The translations under genes and the position numbers were made by a program. From positions 1-64,000 of the forward strand of contig JAEEQS010000003.1 of assembly GCA_016285455.1 (NCBI GenBank): a stretch of 64,000 bases of DNA, read 5' to 3'. The notes beneath the pieces were generated by a model, which worked only from the letters and a program-made list of their open reading frames with translations, did no database searches and was not told where the DNA came from. Positions 1 to 9,016 of this stretch are shown here, in pieces; the stretch's first letter is position 1; every line of letters starts with the position of its first letter. This stretch comes from Bacteroidales bacterium. GTDB taxonomy: Bacteria; Bacteroidota; Bacteroidia; Bacteroidales; UBA932.

Positions 1-2758
1 CGAAGAACGATACATCGAAGTTCTTGAACTGCTTTGTAACGTTAACGTTGATACAGAGAACCGGATTGTAGCAAGGCTCTACCTGCCTTCTATTCTTGGC
101 AATGGCACCGTTGGTCTCGTTGCGGAGAATTGGAAGCCACTTGTCGTAGTCTGCGTGTGTAGGATTTGCCCAAGCAGGATCAAAGTCGTGAACCTGTCCG
201 TCTGCAATGCTGAGGTACTTAACAGGAATTGTATCGCAGGCTCCGTAGGTTGTCCAGCCCTTTTCTCTCCAGTTGACATTGGCGGTCAGGGAGATTACCA
301 AACCGATCTTAGGAATGTTGTGAGTTACAATCAGGTTGGTAATCAGATTCTGGGCTCTGTCTATACCGGAAGAAGTCTTTGACTCGTAGATACCCATATT
401 GGCCTCTTCGCTGCCGTTCTTGTTGTACCAGATCCAGCCGTTAGACCAGTTCTTGTAATCGTAGAACTCTCCGTTCAGCAAGAAGGATGTGCGGATTGCG
501 TTGATTCTTCCGAAATCCAGAACGAACTCTATACCTTTCTGCTCGTATGCGCGGTTGTTGCCAGGGCGGGTGTATTCCAGGAATACCTTTCCGTCTTTGT
601 CAAGTGCGAGTGCAGGAAGCGAGCCGTCTGCAGGATAGGTGTTGACCTTGTACTGCAGCCAGTTAACCCAAGCGTAATCGTTCAGGCCTCTGGAGAAGGT
701 GTATCCGTTGTTGCTCTTGTCTTTGTAGGCGGTAACGGCGAGTCTTACCTTCTTGATCTTGAGGTCGAATCCAATCTCGGCCTTCTTCTGCTTTGCAAGC
801 TCAAGGTCTTTGTTCTTTATATCGTAAACGTGAGTTGTGATCAGCTGGAACTTCTGTCCGTCAGGAACTGTTGTCTGGAGAGAATTGTTGAAGTTGATCA
901 TGTCAAAGTATGCCTTGTCTGGATAAACGTAAGCCATTGAAGGAGCGGTAACGCTTACGCCGTAGCCTCCCCTGATGCTGAATACGCCAGGGATAATGTC
1001 CAGAGATGCATTGATTCTAGGAGAGAACGCGTCTGAAACGTCCCAAACCTTGTCCCAGCGAACACCGGCAACTACCTTGAACTCTCCGCCGCCCCATACT
1101 GGAACGCGGAAGTCTTCCTGCGCGAATACGCCCAGTTTGTTCATGAAAGGAATATCCTTGTAAGGCCTCTCTCTCTGGGTTGCAAAGCGGTATGAAACGC
1201 TGCGGTAAGGAGGATTGTCATAGTCAAATACCTTACCCTTGCCCTTGTTGCCGTCGTTGTAGAAGTCTGCACCGAGGATGATGTGATGGCTGCTCTTTCC
1301 AATGTTTCCGGAGAAGTTAAGCAGCATCTTTGCAAAGGTGTTGAGTTCCTTTCCGTAAACGTTGTATTCATAAGTATAGGAAGCAGGAGTGATCCAGCTC
1401 TTGTCGTTTGCAAGCTCGTCGTTTGGACCGAACCAGGTCAGAGGCTTTCCGCTCTCGTCGTAGATGATGGTGCCAGGACGGCTGGAAAGAACAGAACCGT
1501 CTATCTTGCTGTAAGAGTAGGCAACGTCTGCGTTGGTTCCCTGATCCTTGAAGTAGCTCCAGCGGTTGGTGTAGTTGAAAGATACGTTGTACTTAATGTT
1601 CTTGAACCATCCGGAGTTAATCCTAACCTCGCCATTGTGGGCGATACGGATTCCGCGGTCTCTTCTGTTACGGTACTGGAAGTCTGTCTCGTCCTCAGGG
1701 TTAGGCTCTGCCTTGTCCTTAGTCCAGAGATAGCTCAGTGCGGTGTTGGTGTAGAATTTGCCGCCGAAGAATGTGTTGGAGTAGGCAATTCTTCCGGTTG
1801 ACCTGCGGTACTTGTCGTAACCCTCTCTAGGGTCAGCAACAGAGTGTGCGTAGTCTACACCGTAGTTAATGAAGCCGTTGCCTTCTCCAAGGCTGAAACC
1901 GTGGGTTGCTCCAATAGCGTAAACGTTAGGGTTTGTGTTGAACTTGATAGACAGAGGCTCAACACCGCTCTTTGCGTTTACGATAACAGTACCGGCAGAA
2001 GCATTTCCGTACTCAACGGAAGCAATACCCTGGATAACCTCAACGCTCTCAACATTGTCTGTGGTAATAGTTCTAAGGTCAACACCAGTAGAAGGGCTCT
2101 GTCCGCCGGAGCCAGGAGTTGCTCCTCCGATTGCGGCAGACATTGTCTGCATGTTGGCTGCATTGGAGATAGGAGCGCCGTCCATGATGATGGCAGTACC
2201 CATAGCGCTGCCGCCACGGATTGACAGTGTCTTTACGCCCTGGAGGTCTGGCTTGAAGGTGCTAGAAGTAATGTCCGCACCAGGAAGCAAAGCCATCACG
2301 TCTGCAAGTGAACTTGCCTGGATGTGCTCAATGGCTGTCCTGTTGATCTTGGAAGCCGTTGCTGCTCCGGCCTTGGAAACCTCAGCCGTAACTGTAACGT
2401 CGTCAAGACGGAAATCCGCCACCCTCAGCTTGAAGTCGTAAACTGCCTTAGATGCGGTAATTGTGACCTTGATGTTCAAAGTCTCGTAACCGAGTGAGGC
2501 AACTATGACATCATAGGTGGCAGGAGCTATGCCCTTGATTACATACTCTCCTTGCTCGTTAGCAACCGCGCTCATTCCCGCGCTCGGAATCTGAACCGTA
2601 GCATAAGGAATCGGCGCCGATGTTCCGTCGCTCACCTGCTCGGTGATTGTACCCTTGATGGTAACCAATCCCTGGCGCTGAGCCCAGGCGCTTCCGCAGA
2701 ACAGAAGCAGGGCCAAAGCCACAAGCAGGCTGCTTGCTTTAAATTTAGTTTCCTTCAT
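1..2758 (-). CDS. TonB-dependent outer-membrane receptor (3' end outside the window)
   Basis: About 919 codons are visible and the reading frame runs off the window edge. The start at 2758 gives a clear Sec signal peptide (hydrophobic LLVALALLLF, cleavage after SAWA at residue 26). Then come a carboxypeptidase-regulatory-like domain (roughly residues 33-115, with the YATVQI and GLxYxVxA-type strands), a plug domain (roughly 125-240, with LSIRGGSAMG and VESVEVIQGIASVEYGN) and a long beta-barrel rich in aromatic strands. The family imports large or scarce ligands across the outer membrane using TonB energy. Nothing next to it names the substrate, and no SusD partner is visible because downstream DNA is missing. 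The SusC-specific features are not evident, so a siderophore, cobalamin or peptide-type receptor is as likely as a glycan one. Confidence 0.9.
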   Translation of the reverse strand, partial: MKETKFKASSLLVALALLLFCGSAWAQRQGLVTIKGTITEQVSDGTSAPIPYATVQIPSAGMSAVANEQGEYVIKGIAPATYDVIVASLGYETLNIKVTITASKAVYDFKLRVADFRLDDVTVTAEVSKAGAATASKINRTAIEHIQASSLADVMALLPGADITSSTFKPDLQGVKTLSIRGGSAMGTAIIMDGAPISNAANMQTMSAAIGGATPGSGGQSPSTGVDLRTITTDNVESVEVIQGIASVEYGNASAGTVIVNAKSGVEPLSIKFNTNPNVYAIGATHGFSLGEGNGFINYGVDYAHSVADPREGYDKYRRSTGRIAYSNTFFGGKFYTNTALSYLWTKDKAEPNPEDETDFQYRNRRDRGIRIAHNGEVRINSGWFKNIKYNVSFNYTNRWSYFKDQGTNADVAYSYSKIDGSVLSSRPGTIIYDESGKPLTWFGPNDELANDKSWITPASYTYEYNVYGKELNTFAKMLLNFSGNIGKSSHHIILGADFYNDGNKGKGKVFDYDNPPYRSVSYRFATQRERPYKDIPFMNKLGVFAQEDFRVPVWGGGEFKVVAGVRWDKVWDVSDAFSPRINASLDIIPGVFSIRGGYGVSVTAPSMAYVYPDKAYFDMINFNNSLQTTVPDGQKFQLITTHVYDIKNKDLELAKQKKAEIGFDLKIKKVRLAVTAYKDKSNNGYTFSRGLNDYAWVNWLQYKVNTYPADGSLPALALDKDGKVFLEYTRPGNNRAYEQKGIEFVLDFGRINAIRTSFLLNGEFYDYKNWSNGWIWYNKNGSEEANMGIYESKTSSGIDRAQNLITNLIVTHNIPKIGLVISLTANVNWREKGWTTYGACDTIPVKYLSIADGQVHDFDPAWANPTHADYDKWLPILRNETNGAIAKNRRQVEPCYNPVLCINVNVTKQFKNFDVSFF

Positions 2759-2817
2759 AGATAAAATATTTGGTTTGTAGAATCATTCCGATTTTACGGT
2801 ATTTTACAAATACTTTC

Positions 2818-2848
2818 CAAATCTAATAAAAATTTTGCAACCAAGCAA
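2818..2848 (-). promoter_or_regulatory. Bacteroidota-type promoter for the TonB-dependent receptor
   Basis: On the minus strand TTG (2846-2848) is followed after exactly 20 nt by TAGATTTG (2818-2825). This matches the Bacteroides -33/-7 consensus (TTG, 19-21 nt, TAnnTTTG). The leader would be about 55 nt. Confidence 0.65.
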
Positions 2849-2951
2849 CTCTCCAAAATTGCCGCTATCCACACTTTTTTAACAATCAGCCCATTGCCTG
2901 TGTGAACAAAATGTTACTATTTGAAACAATTTCCCATCGCGGAGAAATTAT

Positions 2952-2959
2952 TAAATTTG
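2952..2959 (+). promoter_or_regulatory. -7 element before the DegT aminotransferase
   Basis: TAAATTTG lies 20 nt before the ATG at 2980, matching TAnnTTTG. No TTG sits at the usual 19-21 nt distance, so this is a weak call. The short leader would consist mainly of the CTCAGCGAT 9-mer (2971-2979). Confidence 0.4.
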
Positions 2960-2979
2960 TCTTGATATAGCTCAGCGAT

Positions 2980-4167
2980 ATGGATATAATCAAGATGGTG
3001 GACCTTTTGGGCCAGCACAATCAGATAAGGGAAGAAATAGACTCAGCGATTAAGGCGGTCATAGACTCTTCCGCTTTTATCAAGGGAAAAACCGTACAGG
3101 CTTTTGAAGAGAACCTTGCAAGATATCTGGGCGTAAAGCACGTCATAGGCTGCGGCAACGGGACGGATGCCCTCCAGATTGCCCTGATGGCTCTGGACCT
3201 GGAAAGAGGAGACGAGGTTCTGGTGCCGGCCTTTACTTATGTAGCCACAGCGGAAGTGATTGTCCTGCTAGGTCTTACGCCGGTCATGTACGACGTTAAC
3301 CCAAGAACATTCAACACAGACGCCATCAACTCTTTTGAACACATAGAAGAACTTGTAACTCCTAGAACCAAAGCCATAGTTCCTGTTCATTTGTTCGGGC
3401 AATGTTCAGATATGGATGTTGTGATGGCTGTGGCGGAGAAGTTTCATCTGAGGGTTGTGGAAGACTGCGCCCAGGCCGTGGGTTCAGACTGCAAGGGAAC
3501 TAAAGCTGGATGCATCGGTGACATTGGATGCACATCCTTCTTCCCGACCAAAAACCTCGGCTGTATGGGAGACGGGGGAGCGCTCTTCACAAATGATGAC
3601 GCTCTGGCGGAAAAAATAAGAATGATTGCAAATCACGGCCAGAAAGTAAAATATCATCACGATTTGATAGGCTGCAACTCTAGGCTAGACACCATCCAGG
3701 CTGCTATTCTGGACATAAAACTGAAACATCTTGACGAATATATAAAAGCCAGGCAGCAAGCCGCCTCAATCTATACCCGCCTTCTGAAAGCATTTGATCC
3801 GCTGGAAAAACACATATGCACTCCGGTTGAGTCAAACTTTACAACGCACACCTACCACCAGTATACTATTATTGTAAAAGACAAGGAAAAGGACATCCTC
3901 AGCTATACATCCACAAGAGACAGCCTGAAGGCCTTCCTGGCGGAAAACGGCGTTCCATCTATGATCTACTACCCTCTGCCGCTGAACGAGCAGGCCGCCT
4001 TCAAGGGCATTGCCAAACGGCTGGAAGATTTCTCCCCTGAAGCAGAAGACTCTCTCCGCAACTCCGAATACCTTGCAGGACATGTTCTCAGCCTTCCTAT
4101 GCACACCTGCCTTAAGGAAGAGCAGATAAACCGCATCGTTGAACTAATCAAAGAATTTTTCAGGTAG
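2980..4167 (+). CDS. DegT/DnrJ/EryC1/StrS family sugar-nucleotide aminotransferase
   Basis: 395 residues, the normal length for this PLP-dependent family. Visible landmarks are CGNGTDALQIAL (58-69), the EDCAQAVGS stretch (161-169, with D162 and Q165 contacting the cofactor in relatives) and SFFPTKNLG, whose K191 should form the Schiff base with PLP. These enzymes transfer an amino group from glutamate to a keto-sugar nucleotide. With the 4,6-dehydratase at 20967-23030 it could make a UDP-4-amino-4,6-dideoxy-GlcNAc type sugar, and WbpE-like 3-amination is the alternative. The gene stands alone on the plus strand beside the minus-strand flippase and acyltransferase genes, with convergent stops 9 bp apart. 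Sugar position and substrate are inferred from context only. Confidence 0.88.
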   Translation: MDIIKMVDLLGQHNQIREEIDSAIKAVIDSSAFIKGKTVQAFEENLARYLGVKHVIGCGNGTDALQIALMALDLERGDEVLVPAFTYVATAEVIVLLGLTPVMYDVNPRTFNTDAINSFEHIEELVTPRTKAIVPVHLFGQCSDMDVVMAVAEKFHLRVVEDCAQAVGSDCKGTKAGCIGDIGCTSFFPTKNLGCMGDGGALFTNDDALAEKIRMIANHGQKVKYHHDLIGCNSRLDTIQAAILDIKLKHLDEYIKARQQAASIYTRLLKAFDPLEKHICTPVESNFTTHTYHQYTIIVKDKEKDILSYTSTRDSLKAFLAENGVPSMIYYPLPLNEQAAFKGIAKRLEDFSPEAEDSLRNSEYLAGHVLSLPMHTCLKEEQINRIVELIKEFFR

Positions 4168-4176
4168 AAGCAAAGG

Positions 4177-5181
4177 CTAAGACTTTTTTCTCCTGCTGTT
4201 ATATCCTATTAGATATTGCGAAAACGGCAGAAGGCTTATCAGCCAGCTTGTCAGGAAACTAAGTACAGCGGTTATAGCCACTGTTATAGCTATTTGCTTG
4301 AGACCTCCGGCCATAAAGCCGTAGAGCAGGTATCTGATGAAAAAGATGTGGACCAGATAAACTCCAAAACTTAATCCGCCAAGCAGCATCAGAAAATTTG
4401 CAAGCTTTCCGCCAGCCTTGATCTTTTTGCCCAGCTTTTCCAATGCGCTGAAATACGCCATTGTGAGCAAGACCGCAAATATGCTCAAATAAGATATGGC
4501 TTTTTCAAAATGCACTCCGGTTGGCAGGAAGCGAATGGCGGCAAGGCATCCCAGAGAAAACAGCGCTATCAGAAATGTCTTTGCCCAGCTCCACTTGATG
4601 CCGAATCTTGTGAAATAATAGCCGAGCAGAAAATAACCCGCAAAGCCCGTGAAGTAATAAAGTGGTGCGGATGTGGTGTCTGTGATTTGAAGCCAAGTTT
4701 CCAATACAGGGTAAAGCAGAGTAATACCCCATATCAACAAAAGTATTTCTATTTCCCGCCTAGAAGCCGCTTTAAGCCAAGGAGATACAATCGGCGCCAA
4801 AAGATACAGGCCGCAGAGCGTATACATAAACCACATTATTCCGTGCCCTTGCGGAGAAAACGGAATTGAAAGTATTTGTCTTGGAACAAGAGAAATCTCC
4901 TGATGCTTTATAAGAACATTTGCCCCAATGTAAAACAAAGACCAGAAGATAGTGGGAACAAGGACTTTGGAAAAACGTTTCTTGAGAAAATCCAAACCTC
5001 CGTCCGCCGGCAAAAGCAACGCGCCGCTAACCATAAAGAACAATCCTATGCAAGGAGCGGTAAGGGCCGCCACAACATTCTGCAACGCTCCGGAAGCCCC
5101 CTCCATCGGAGAATGCATAATAATCACAAGCAGGCAGGCGGCGATTCTTACAACATCCAGATATGTCTTTCTCTGTTTCAT
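4177..5181 (-). CDS. Acyltransferase-3 family membrane protein (surface glycan O-acyltransferase)
   Basis: 334 residues with about ten hydrophobic segments. The start YLDVVRIAACLLVIIMHS carries the family's first membrane helix ending in the near-invariant His (H23), and further helices run to the C-terminus, which ends in a basic tail (NSRRKKS). Members move acetyl or other acyl groups across the membrane onto periplasmic glycans. It overlaps the upstream flippase gene by 4 bp (ATGA), so the two are translated together. That suggests it decorates the polysaccharide made by this locus. No separate SGNH domain is present, as in the WecH/short OafA forms. Confidence 0.82.
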   Translation of the reverse strand: MKQRKTYLDVVRIAACLLVIIMHSPMEGASGALQNVVAALTAPCIGLFFMVSGALLLPADGGLDFLKKRFSKVLVPTIFWSLFYIGANVLIKHQEISLVPRQILSIPFSPQGHGIMWFMYTLCGLYLLAPIVSPWLKAASRREIEILLLIWGITLLYPVLETWLQITDTTSAPLYYFTGFAGYFLLGYYFTRFGIKWSWAKTFLIALFSLGCLAAIRFLPTGVHFEKAISYLSIFAVLLTMAYFSALEKLGKKIKAGGKLANFLMLLGGLSFGVYLVHIFFIRYLLYGFMAGGLKQIAITVAITAVLSFLTSWLISLLPFSQYLIGYNSRRKKS

Positions 5182-6728
5182 TTCTTTTTCTTAAAAATCC
5201 GAGACCATTTTTCTCGTGCAAATCCATTGATTTTCTCTCTCTGAACTCGCGACAGGCTCAGATATCCTCCGGCACTCAACAGCACAGTAGAAAGCGCGGA
5301 AGAAGCAACCAGCCTCAAAAAGCCGGGCTGCATAGAAAAGCTGAATCCATAAACTGCAACAAGAGCCAGAGCCACAACTGCCAGGATTTTGGCTAGAGAC
5401 CCCACAAGAAAACGCATTCTCAATTCCGGCACAAGGCGCCCGAGCAAGACTATGACAACAACCAGCAATATGGCATTGGCCACGATACTTCCCAGATAAA
5501 CAATATTAACAAAGGCATATTGCTTTAAAAGAAGCCAGATTACAAAAGGATTTATGCACAGCAACGCTCCGTTGCAAATGCTTAATACCTTGACCTTTCC
5601 GGTAGCGTGTACCCCTATCGTATAATAGTATCTTATGGTTGTAAGCAAAAGAACCGCTACCATAAAACGGCAGAAAAGGGCGGCTCCAGGAGGAACTTCT
5701 TTCAGCCAGAGGGCCATAAGCACATCTGCCTCAACAACAACAGGCACGGCAAAAAGCGCAAACAGGAAAACTATCATCTTCATCCCCTCTTCCATCAGCT
5801 CTTCCATCTTTTGGAAATCTCCTCCGGCATAGGCCTTGATAACAGGCGGACGGTACGCTGTCATTGTATTTGAAGACAGGGCCATAACATAATTGCTCAA
5901 CGTGGTGGCAACTCCCGTGGCAGCATTGTACACCAGTCCAAAGAACTTGTTTACAAGCACGTTCAGAGCCTGATCGTTGAATATGGTGCCAAAGTTTCCA
6001 AAAAGATTGAGCCCGAAAAACGACAGCAGGTTTTTGGTAATTCCCTTCTCCTGGCTTCTGGTATATCTCGATTCGGCAAAATGCCTAAGGCAATAAAACC
6101 TGTAGCAGCAGAATACTATCAACGAGCTTAAAACCAGCAGAAGGGCATAGGCTATAAGCTTGTCTGACATAATGTATTTCAGGCTCAACACTATGATTAG
6201 CCTGAGGCATATTCCAAGTATCTCGAAATATGCAAACACAGACATTTTTTCCCGCGCTATGATCAGAGAGGTATAAGGTACCTGTATTATGCTCAGCAAT
6301 GTGGAAACCACGGCAGCCTGAAACACCCACTTTGCAGCTATCATCCTGTCTGCCGGAATGTTGAGCTTGGTTGAAATAAACCATAGGCCGGCAGTTTCCG
6401 CAACCACAAGAACCAGAAGGGCTATCATCAAATGGATAACCAGAATGCTGTCTAGCGTAGCGTTAAGTTTTTTATGGTCGTTCCGCCCCAGTTCAAATGT
6501 CAGGAAACGGGAACTGGCTCCGCTCATCGTATTATTCAGGAAAGCCAGGCCGCTTATGAGCCCGCCTATCAGGCTGTAGATTCCAAAATCCGCCTCGCCC
6601 AGAATCTCGAGTACCACGCGGGATGTATATACACCCACAACCATAGCAAAGAGCATCCTTATGTAAAGCATAATGGAGTTCTTGGCTATAGTTCTTTTTG
6701 ATGAGATGGCCTGCGTCATTGTGCCCAA
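5178..6728 (-). CDS. Wzx-type polysaccharide flippase (MOP superfamily)
   Basis: 516 residues with 12-14 predicted membrane segments. The N-terminal region has the polysaccharide-export pattern TIAKNSIMLYIRMLF, then YTSRVVLEILGEADFGIYS, as in many Bacteroidales capsule flippases. It should turn undecaprenyl-diphosphate-linked repeat units to the periplasmic face for polymerization. The start at 6728 was chosen because MTQAISSK or MGTMTQ precedes the first helix; the second Met (residue 4) is equally possible. It is the first gene of a two-gene minus-strand unit with the acyltransferase and diverges from the PP-loop-like gene at 6779. Confidence 0.87.
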   Translation of the reverse strand: MGTMTQAISSKRTIAKNSIMLYIRMLFAMVVGVYTSRVVLEILGEADFGIYSLIGGLISGLAFLNNTMSGASSRFLTFELGRNDHKKLNATLDSILVIHLMIALLVLVVAETAGLWFISTKLNIPADRMIAAKWVFQAAVVSTLLSIIQVPYTSLIIAREKMSVFAYFEILGICLRLIIVLSLKYIMSDKLIAYALLLVLSSLIVFCCYRFYCLRHFAESRYTRSQEKGITKNLLSFFGLNLFGNFGTIFNDQALNVLVNKFFGLVYNAATGVATTLSNYVMALSSNTMTAYRPPVIKAYAGGDFQKMEELMEEGMKMIVFLFALFAVPVVVEADVLMALWLKEVPPGAALFCRFMVAVLLLTTIRYYYTIGVHATGKVKVLSICNGALLCINPFVIWLLLKQYAFVNIVYLGSIVANAILLVVVIVLLGRLVPELRMRFLVGSLAKILAVVALALVAVYGFSFSMQPGFLRLVASSALSTVLLSAGGYLSLSRVQREKINGFAREKWSRIFKKKK

Positions 6729-6745
6729 AATTAAGAAATATTTCC

Positions 6746-6753
6746 TACTTTTG
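6746..6753 (+). promoter_or_regulatory. -7 element before the PP-loop-like gene
   Basis: TACTTTTG matches TAnnTTTG and lies 25 nt before the ATG at 6779. A TTG at 6719-6721 is 24 nt upstream, longer than the usual 19-21 nt. Confidence 0.4.
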
Positions 6754-6778
6754 AGCTACTTAGAAATGCTATCAGGCA

Positions 6779-8038
6779 ATGAACGGTATTATTTTGGATC
6801 AAATACGGGCGGAGAAGAATGTTGTGCGCTGCCGTCTGAAATTTCAGGGAGAAATGGCAGCCTTTTTCAACAAAGACGAATTCTTCATCCAATACGAAGA
6901 TGATATTGAATCTGTTCCGCAGTCTATTCTGGCCATACCTTTTGTCAGCTGCATAGCCGGTCTGACCTGGATTGCAGACTCTCAGCTTTGGCTAGATGAA
7001 ATAGACAAGACTTTTTACCGCGCATTCGCCCGCTTGAAGAGAGCCTACCAGGAGCTTCACTCAGATTATGGGTTTGGAGGAGAGCTTATTCCAAGCGTCT
7101 TTAAAGAAAACAGCACACCAGCAAACGAAAGAAGTATTTTGCTTTTCGGAGGAGGCACAGACTGCCAGGCTTCTTTTATAAGGAACGAGTCAAATATAGA
7201 TACTGTACTTAACATCTTTGGGTGGCTCGGCGATATAAAAGACGAAGACCCTGTAGAAAAACACGACCTTCAGGTAACAGAAGATTTTTGCTCAGCGATG
7301 GGGAAAACTTCTGCCCACATACGTTCCAATATTTTCAGCGCACTTAATCTCAAGGAAATAGACCGCCGCTTCCAGAAAAAGATGCACGCCGGCTACTGGT
7401 ATGCTTTCCTGCATTCAATGGCATTCATCTCTATGGCCATTCCCCTGGCCTGGAAAAAATCTCTGAGCCAGATAATCATAGCAAGTTCTTTTGGCAAGGG
7501 CGTGGACAAGAAAACCCACGGATACTGCGCCTCTTTGGTAACCACAGACAGCGAATTCAGCTGGGCCGAAAACGGAAACACGCTTCACGACGGATACGAG
7601 CTGGAAAGGCAAGACAAGGTCAGGCTAATTGTAGATTACCAGAAGAAAACCGGCAAGCAAATGTTCCTTCAGGTATGCTCTTTCAACGACCGCAACTGCT
7701 GCGTGTGCGGAAAATGCTTCAGGACGGTAATTCAGATAGTTGCCGAGGGCGGAGATCCAAGGCTGTTCGGCTTTAGCATAGAAGGCTCCCTGTATGACTT
7801 TTACAGTTCCAGGGCTCTGGACATTGTCCACACGTGGAATTACAGGAAAGAGCAGTCTCGCTACTGGGCTCCAACCGTAGCAAGGATGAAGGAAAACTAT
7901 GAAGCCATCCTAGACAAGCCTTTTGCAGACTGGTTTATGACCTTCGACTTTGCAAAGGCGGAGAAACAGGGCCTTAGAAAATACTACAAGAAGAACTTCT
8001 GGAAAATCATCAAGCGCAAACTGAAAATCAGCGGTTGA
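6779..8038 (+). CDS. PP-loop/QueC-like ATPase-related protein of the capsule locus
   Basis: 419 residues, cytoplasmic, no signal peptide. A degenerate PP-loop stands at residues 124-129 (GGGTDC, preceded by hydrophobic SILLF). Farther on is HDGYELERQDKVRLI, the type of segment that follows the substrate site in QueC-like enzymes, and near residue 310 a Cys cluster (CSFNDRNCCVCGKCFRT) that looks like a metal knuckle. Proteins with an N-CG-x-C-x-KC-RT motif recur, mostly unnamed, in surface-polysaccharide loci. The family adenylates a carboxyl or carbonyl before adding nitrogen or sulfur, so an amidation or similar modification of a sugar is conceivable but unproven. The 3' end overlaps the convergent pyruvyl-transferase gene by 11 bp. 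Function is inference; homology to the PP-loop fold is moderately supported. Confidence 0.6.
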   Translation: MNGIILDQIRAEKNVVRCRLKFQGEMAAFFNKDEFFIQYEDDIESVPQSILAIPFVSCIAGLTWIADSQLWLDEIDKTFYRAFARLKRAYQELHSDYGFGGELIPSVFKENSTPANERSILLFGGGTDCQASFIRNESNIDTVLNIFGWLGDIKDEDPVEKHDLQVTEDFCSAMGKTSAHIRSNIFSALNLKEIDRRFQKKMHAGYWYAFLHSMAFISMAIPLAWKKSLSQIIIASSFGKGVDKKTHGYCASLVTTDSEFSWAENGNTLHDGYELERQDKVRLIVDYQKKTGKQMFLQVCSFNDRNCCVCGKCFRTVIQIVAEGGDPRLFGFSIEGSLYDFYSSRALDIVHTWNYRKEQSRYWAPTVARMKENYEAILDKPFADWFMTFDFAKAEKQGLRKYYKKNFWKIIKRKLKISG

Positions 8039-9005
8039 CAAATTGATTTTTCCATTCCCGGATTGCATCAAAATCCATTTTGATTTCCGTTTGGAAGGTG
8101 CTGTTTATCATTGGCTCCAAAGCCTCCAGTTTCTCCTTGTCCACGCAGTTGAGATTATTCTTTTCGTTGATGGAGCGGGCGCGTTCATCTATCGCGATAA
8201 TAATTGCCCTCCTCTTGTGCCTCATAGCATATACACCGCCGTGAAGCCTGGTTCCAACATAATCTATATTGCGTGTCTGTAGAAGATCGTCATAAGCCTG
8301 TTTCGAAGCCTCAAGTATTTCTATTCCGTCTGTGTTGGAAAAAGCGGAAAGATAGTCCTTGTCTTGATAACCCTGCGGCCAGTAATAAATCTTGCTGTAA
8401 TTTCTTTTCAGCACATCTATTATCAGCTGGTCTCTTTCATCTTTGCCTCCCCCTGGGCAAGTCAGGGTGAAAACCACCTCATCTGCCTTGGCGGAAGGAA
8501 TCTGCGAGCAGAACTCAGGCGTGAGTATCCACATTGTAACGCAGCCTGTATTAATGGCTTTGAGCCCCAGGCTTTCTACGTACTCTTTGCTGCGTGAGTC
8601 TCTTACGCTATGATAGAACTCAGAGGACAGCATTTTGGAATAAAGGCGTTTGGTATAGGCGTTTGTTTTGTTTCCAGCACCGGCTCCCACTCCCACCAGA
8701 ATCGTTCCCTTCAGCGGCTTGTAATTGAACATATTTATGTTCCACTGCGGATAATGTGTAAACAGGTCTTTAACCATCATATTGGATCCGCAGGCAAATT
8801 TCAAGTTGCAGTCTGCATACCTTCTTACGGCCAGAGAATTCCTGAGAACCTGATACCAGTGGAAAGGAGGAAGATGAGAAGATATAGTGTGTACAAAAGA
8901 ATCCTTGGTCAGAAAATGGAGTTCTTTGCGAGCGCATTCTGAAATAATCTCATCGCCGAGATTTCCTGTTCCAACAGCCGGATCTATAATAAGTATGTTG
9001 CGCAT
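8028..9005 (-). CDS. Polysaccharide pyruvyl transferase family protein
   Basis: 325 residues. Two family signatures are visible: near the N-terminus GTGNLGDEIIS (a nucleotide-binding-like Gly loop) and near residue 255 VGTRLHGGVYA followed by IDERARSINEKN. CsaB/WcaK/PssM relatives transfer pyruvate from phosphoenolpyruvate to sugars, forming acidic ketals, but many members in capsule clusters have other or unknown acceptors. It is the last gene of the minus-strand unit that runs from the Wza-like gene (wza-wzc-phosphatase-GT-wecB-this), with an 11-bp gap after the epimerase gene. This is consistent with adding a pyruvyl group to the glycan during assembly. Confidence 0.78.
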   Translation of the reverse strand: MRNILIIDPAVGTGNLGDEIISECARKELHFLTKDSFVHTISSHLPPFHWYQVLRNSLAVRRYADCNLKFACGSNMMVKDLFTHYPQWNINMFNYKPLKGTILVGVGAGAGNKTNAYTKRLYSKMLSSEFYHSVRDSRSKEYVESLGLKAINTGCVTMWILTPEFCSQIPSAKADEVVFTLTCPGGGKDERDQLIIDVLKRNYSKIYYWPQGYQDKDYLSAFSNTDGIEILEASKQAYDDLLQTRNIDYVGTRLHGGVYAMRHKRRAIIIAIDERARSINEKNNLNCVDKEKLEALEPMINSTFQTEIKMDFDAIREWKNQFVNR

Positions 9006-9016
9006 TTTCAGTTTTA

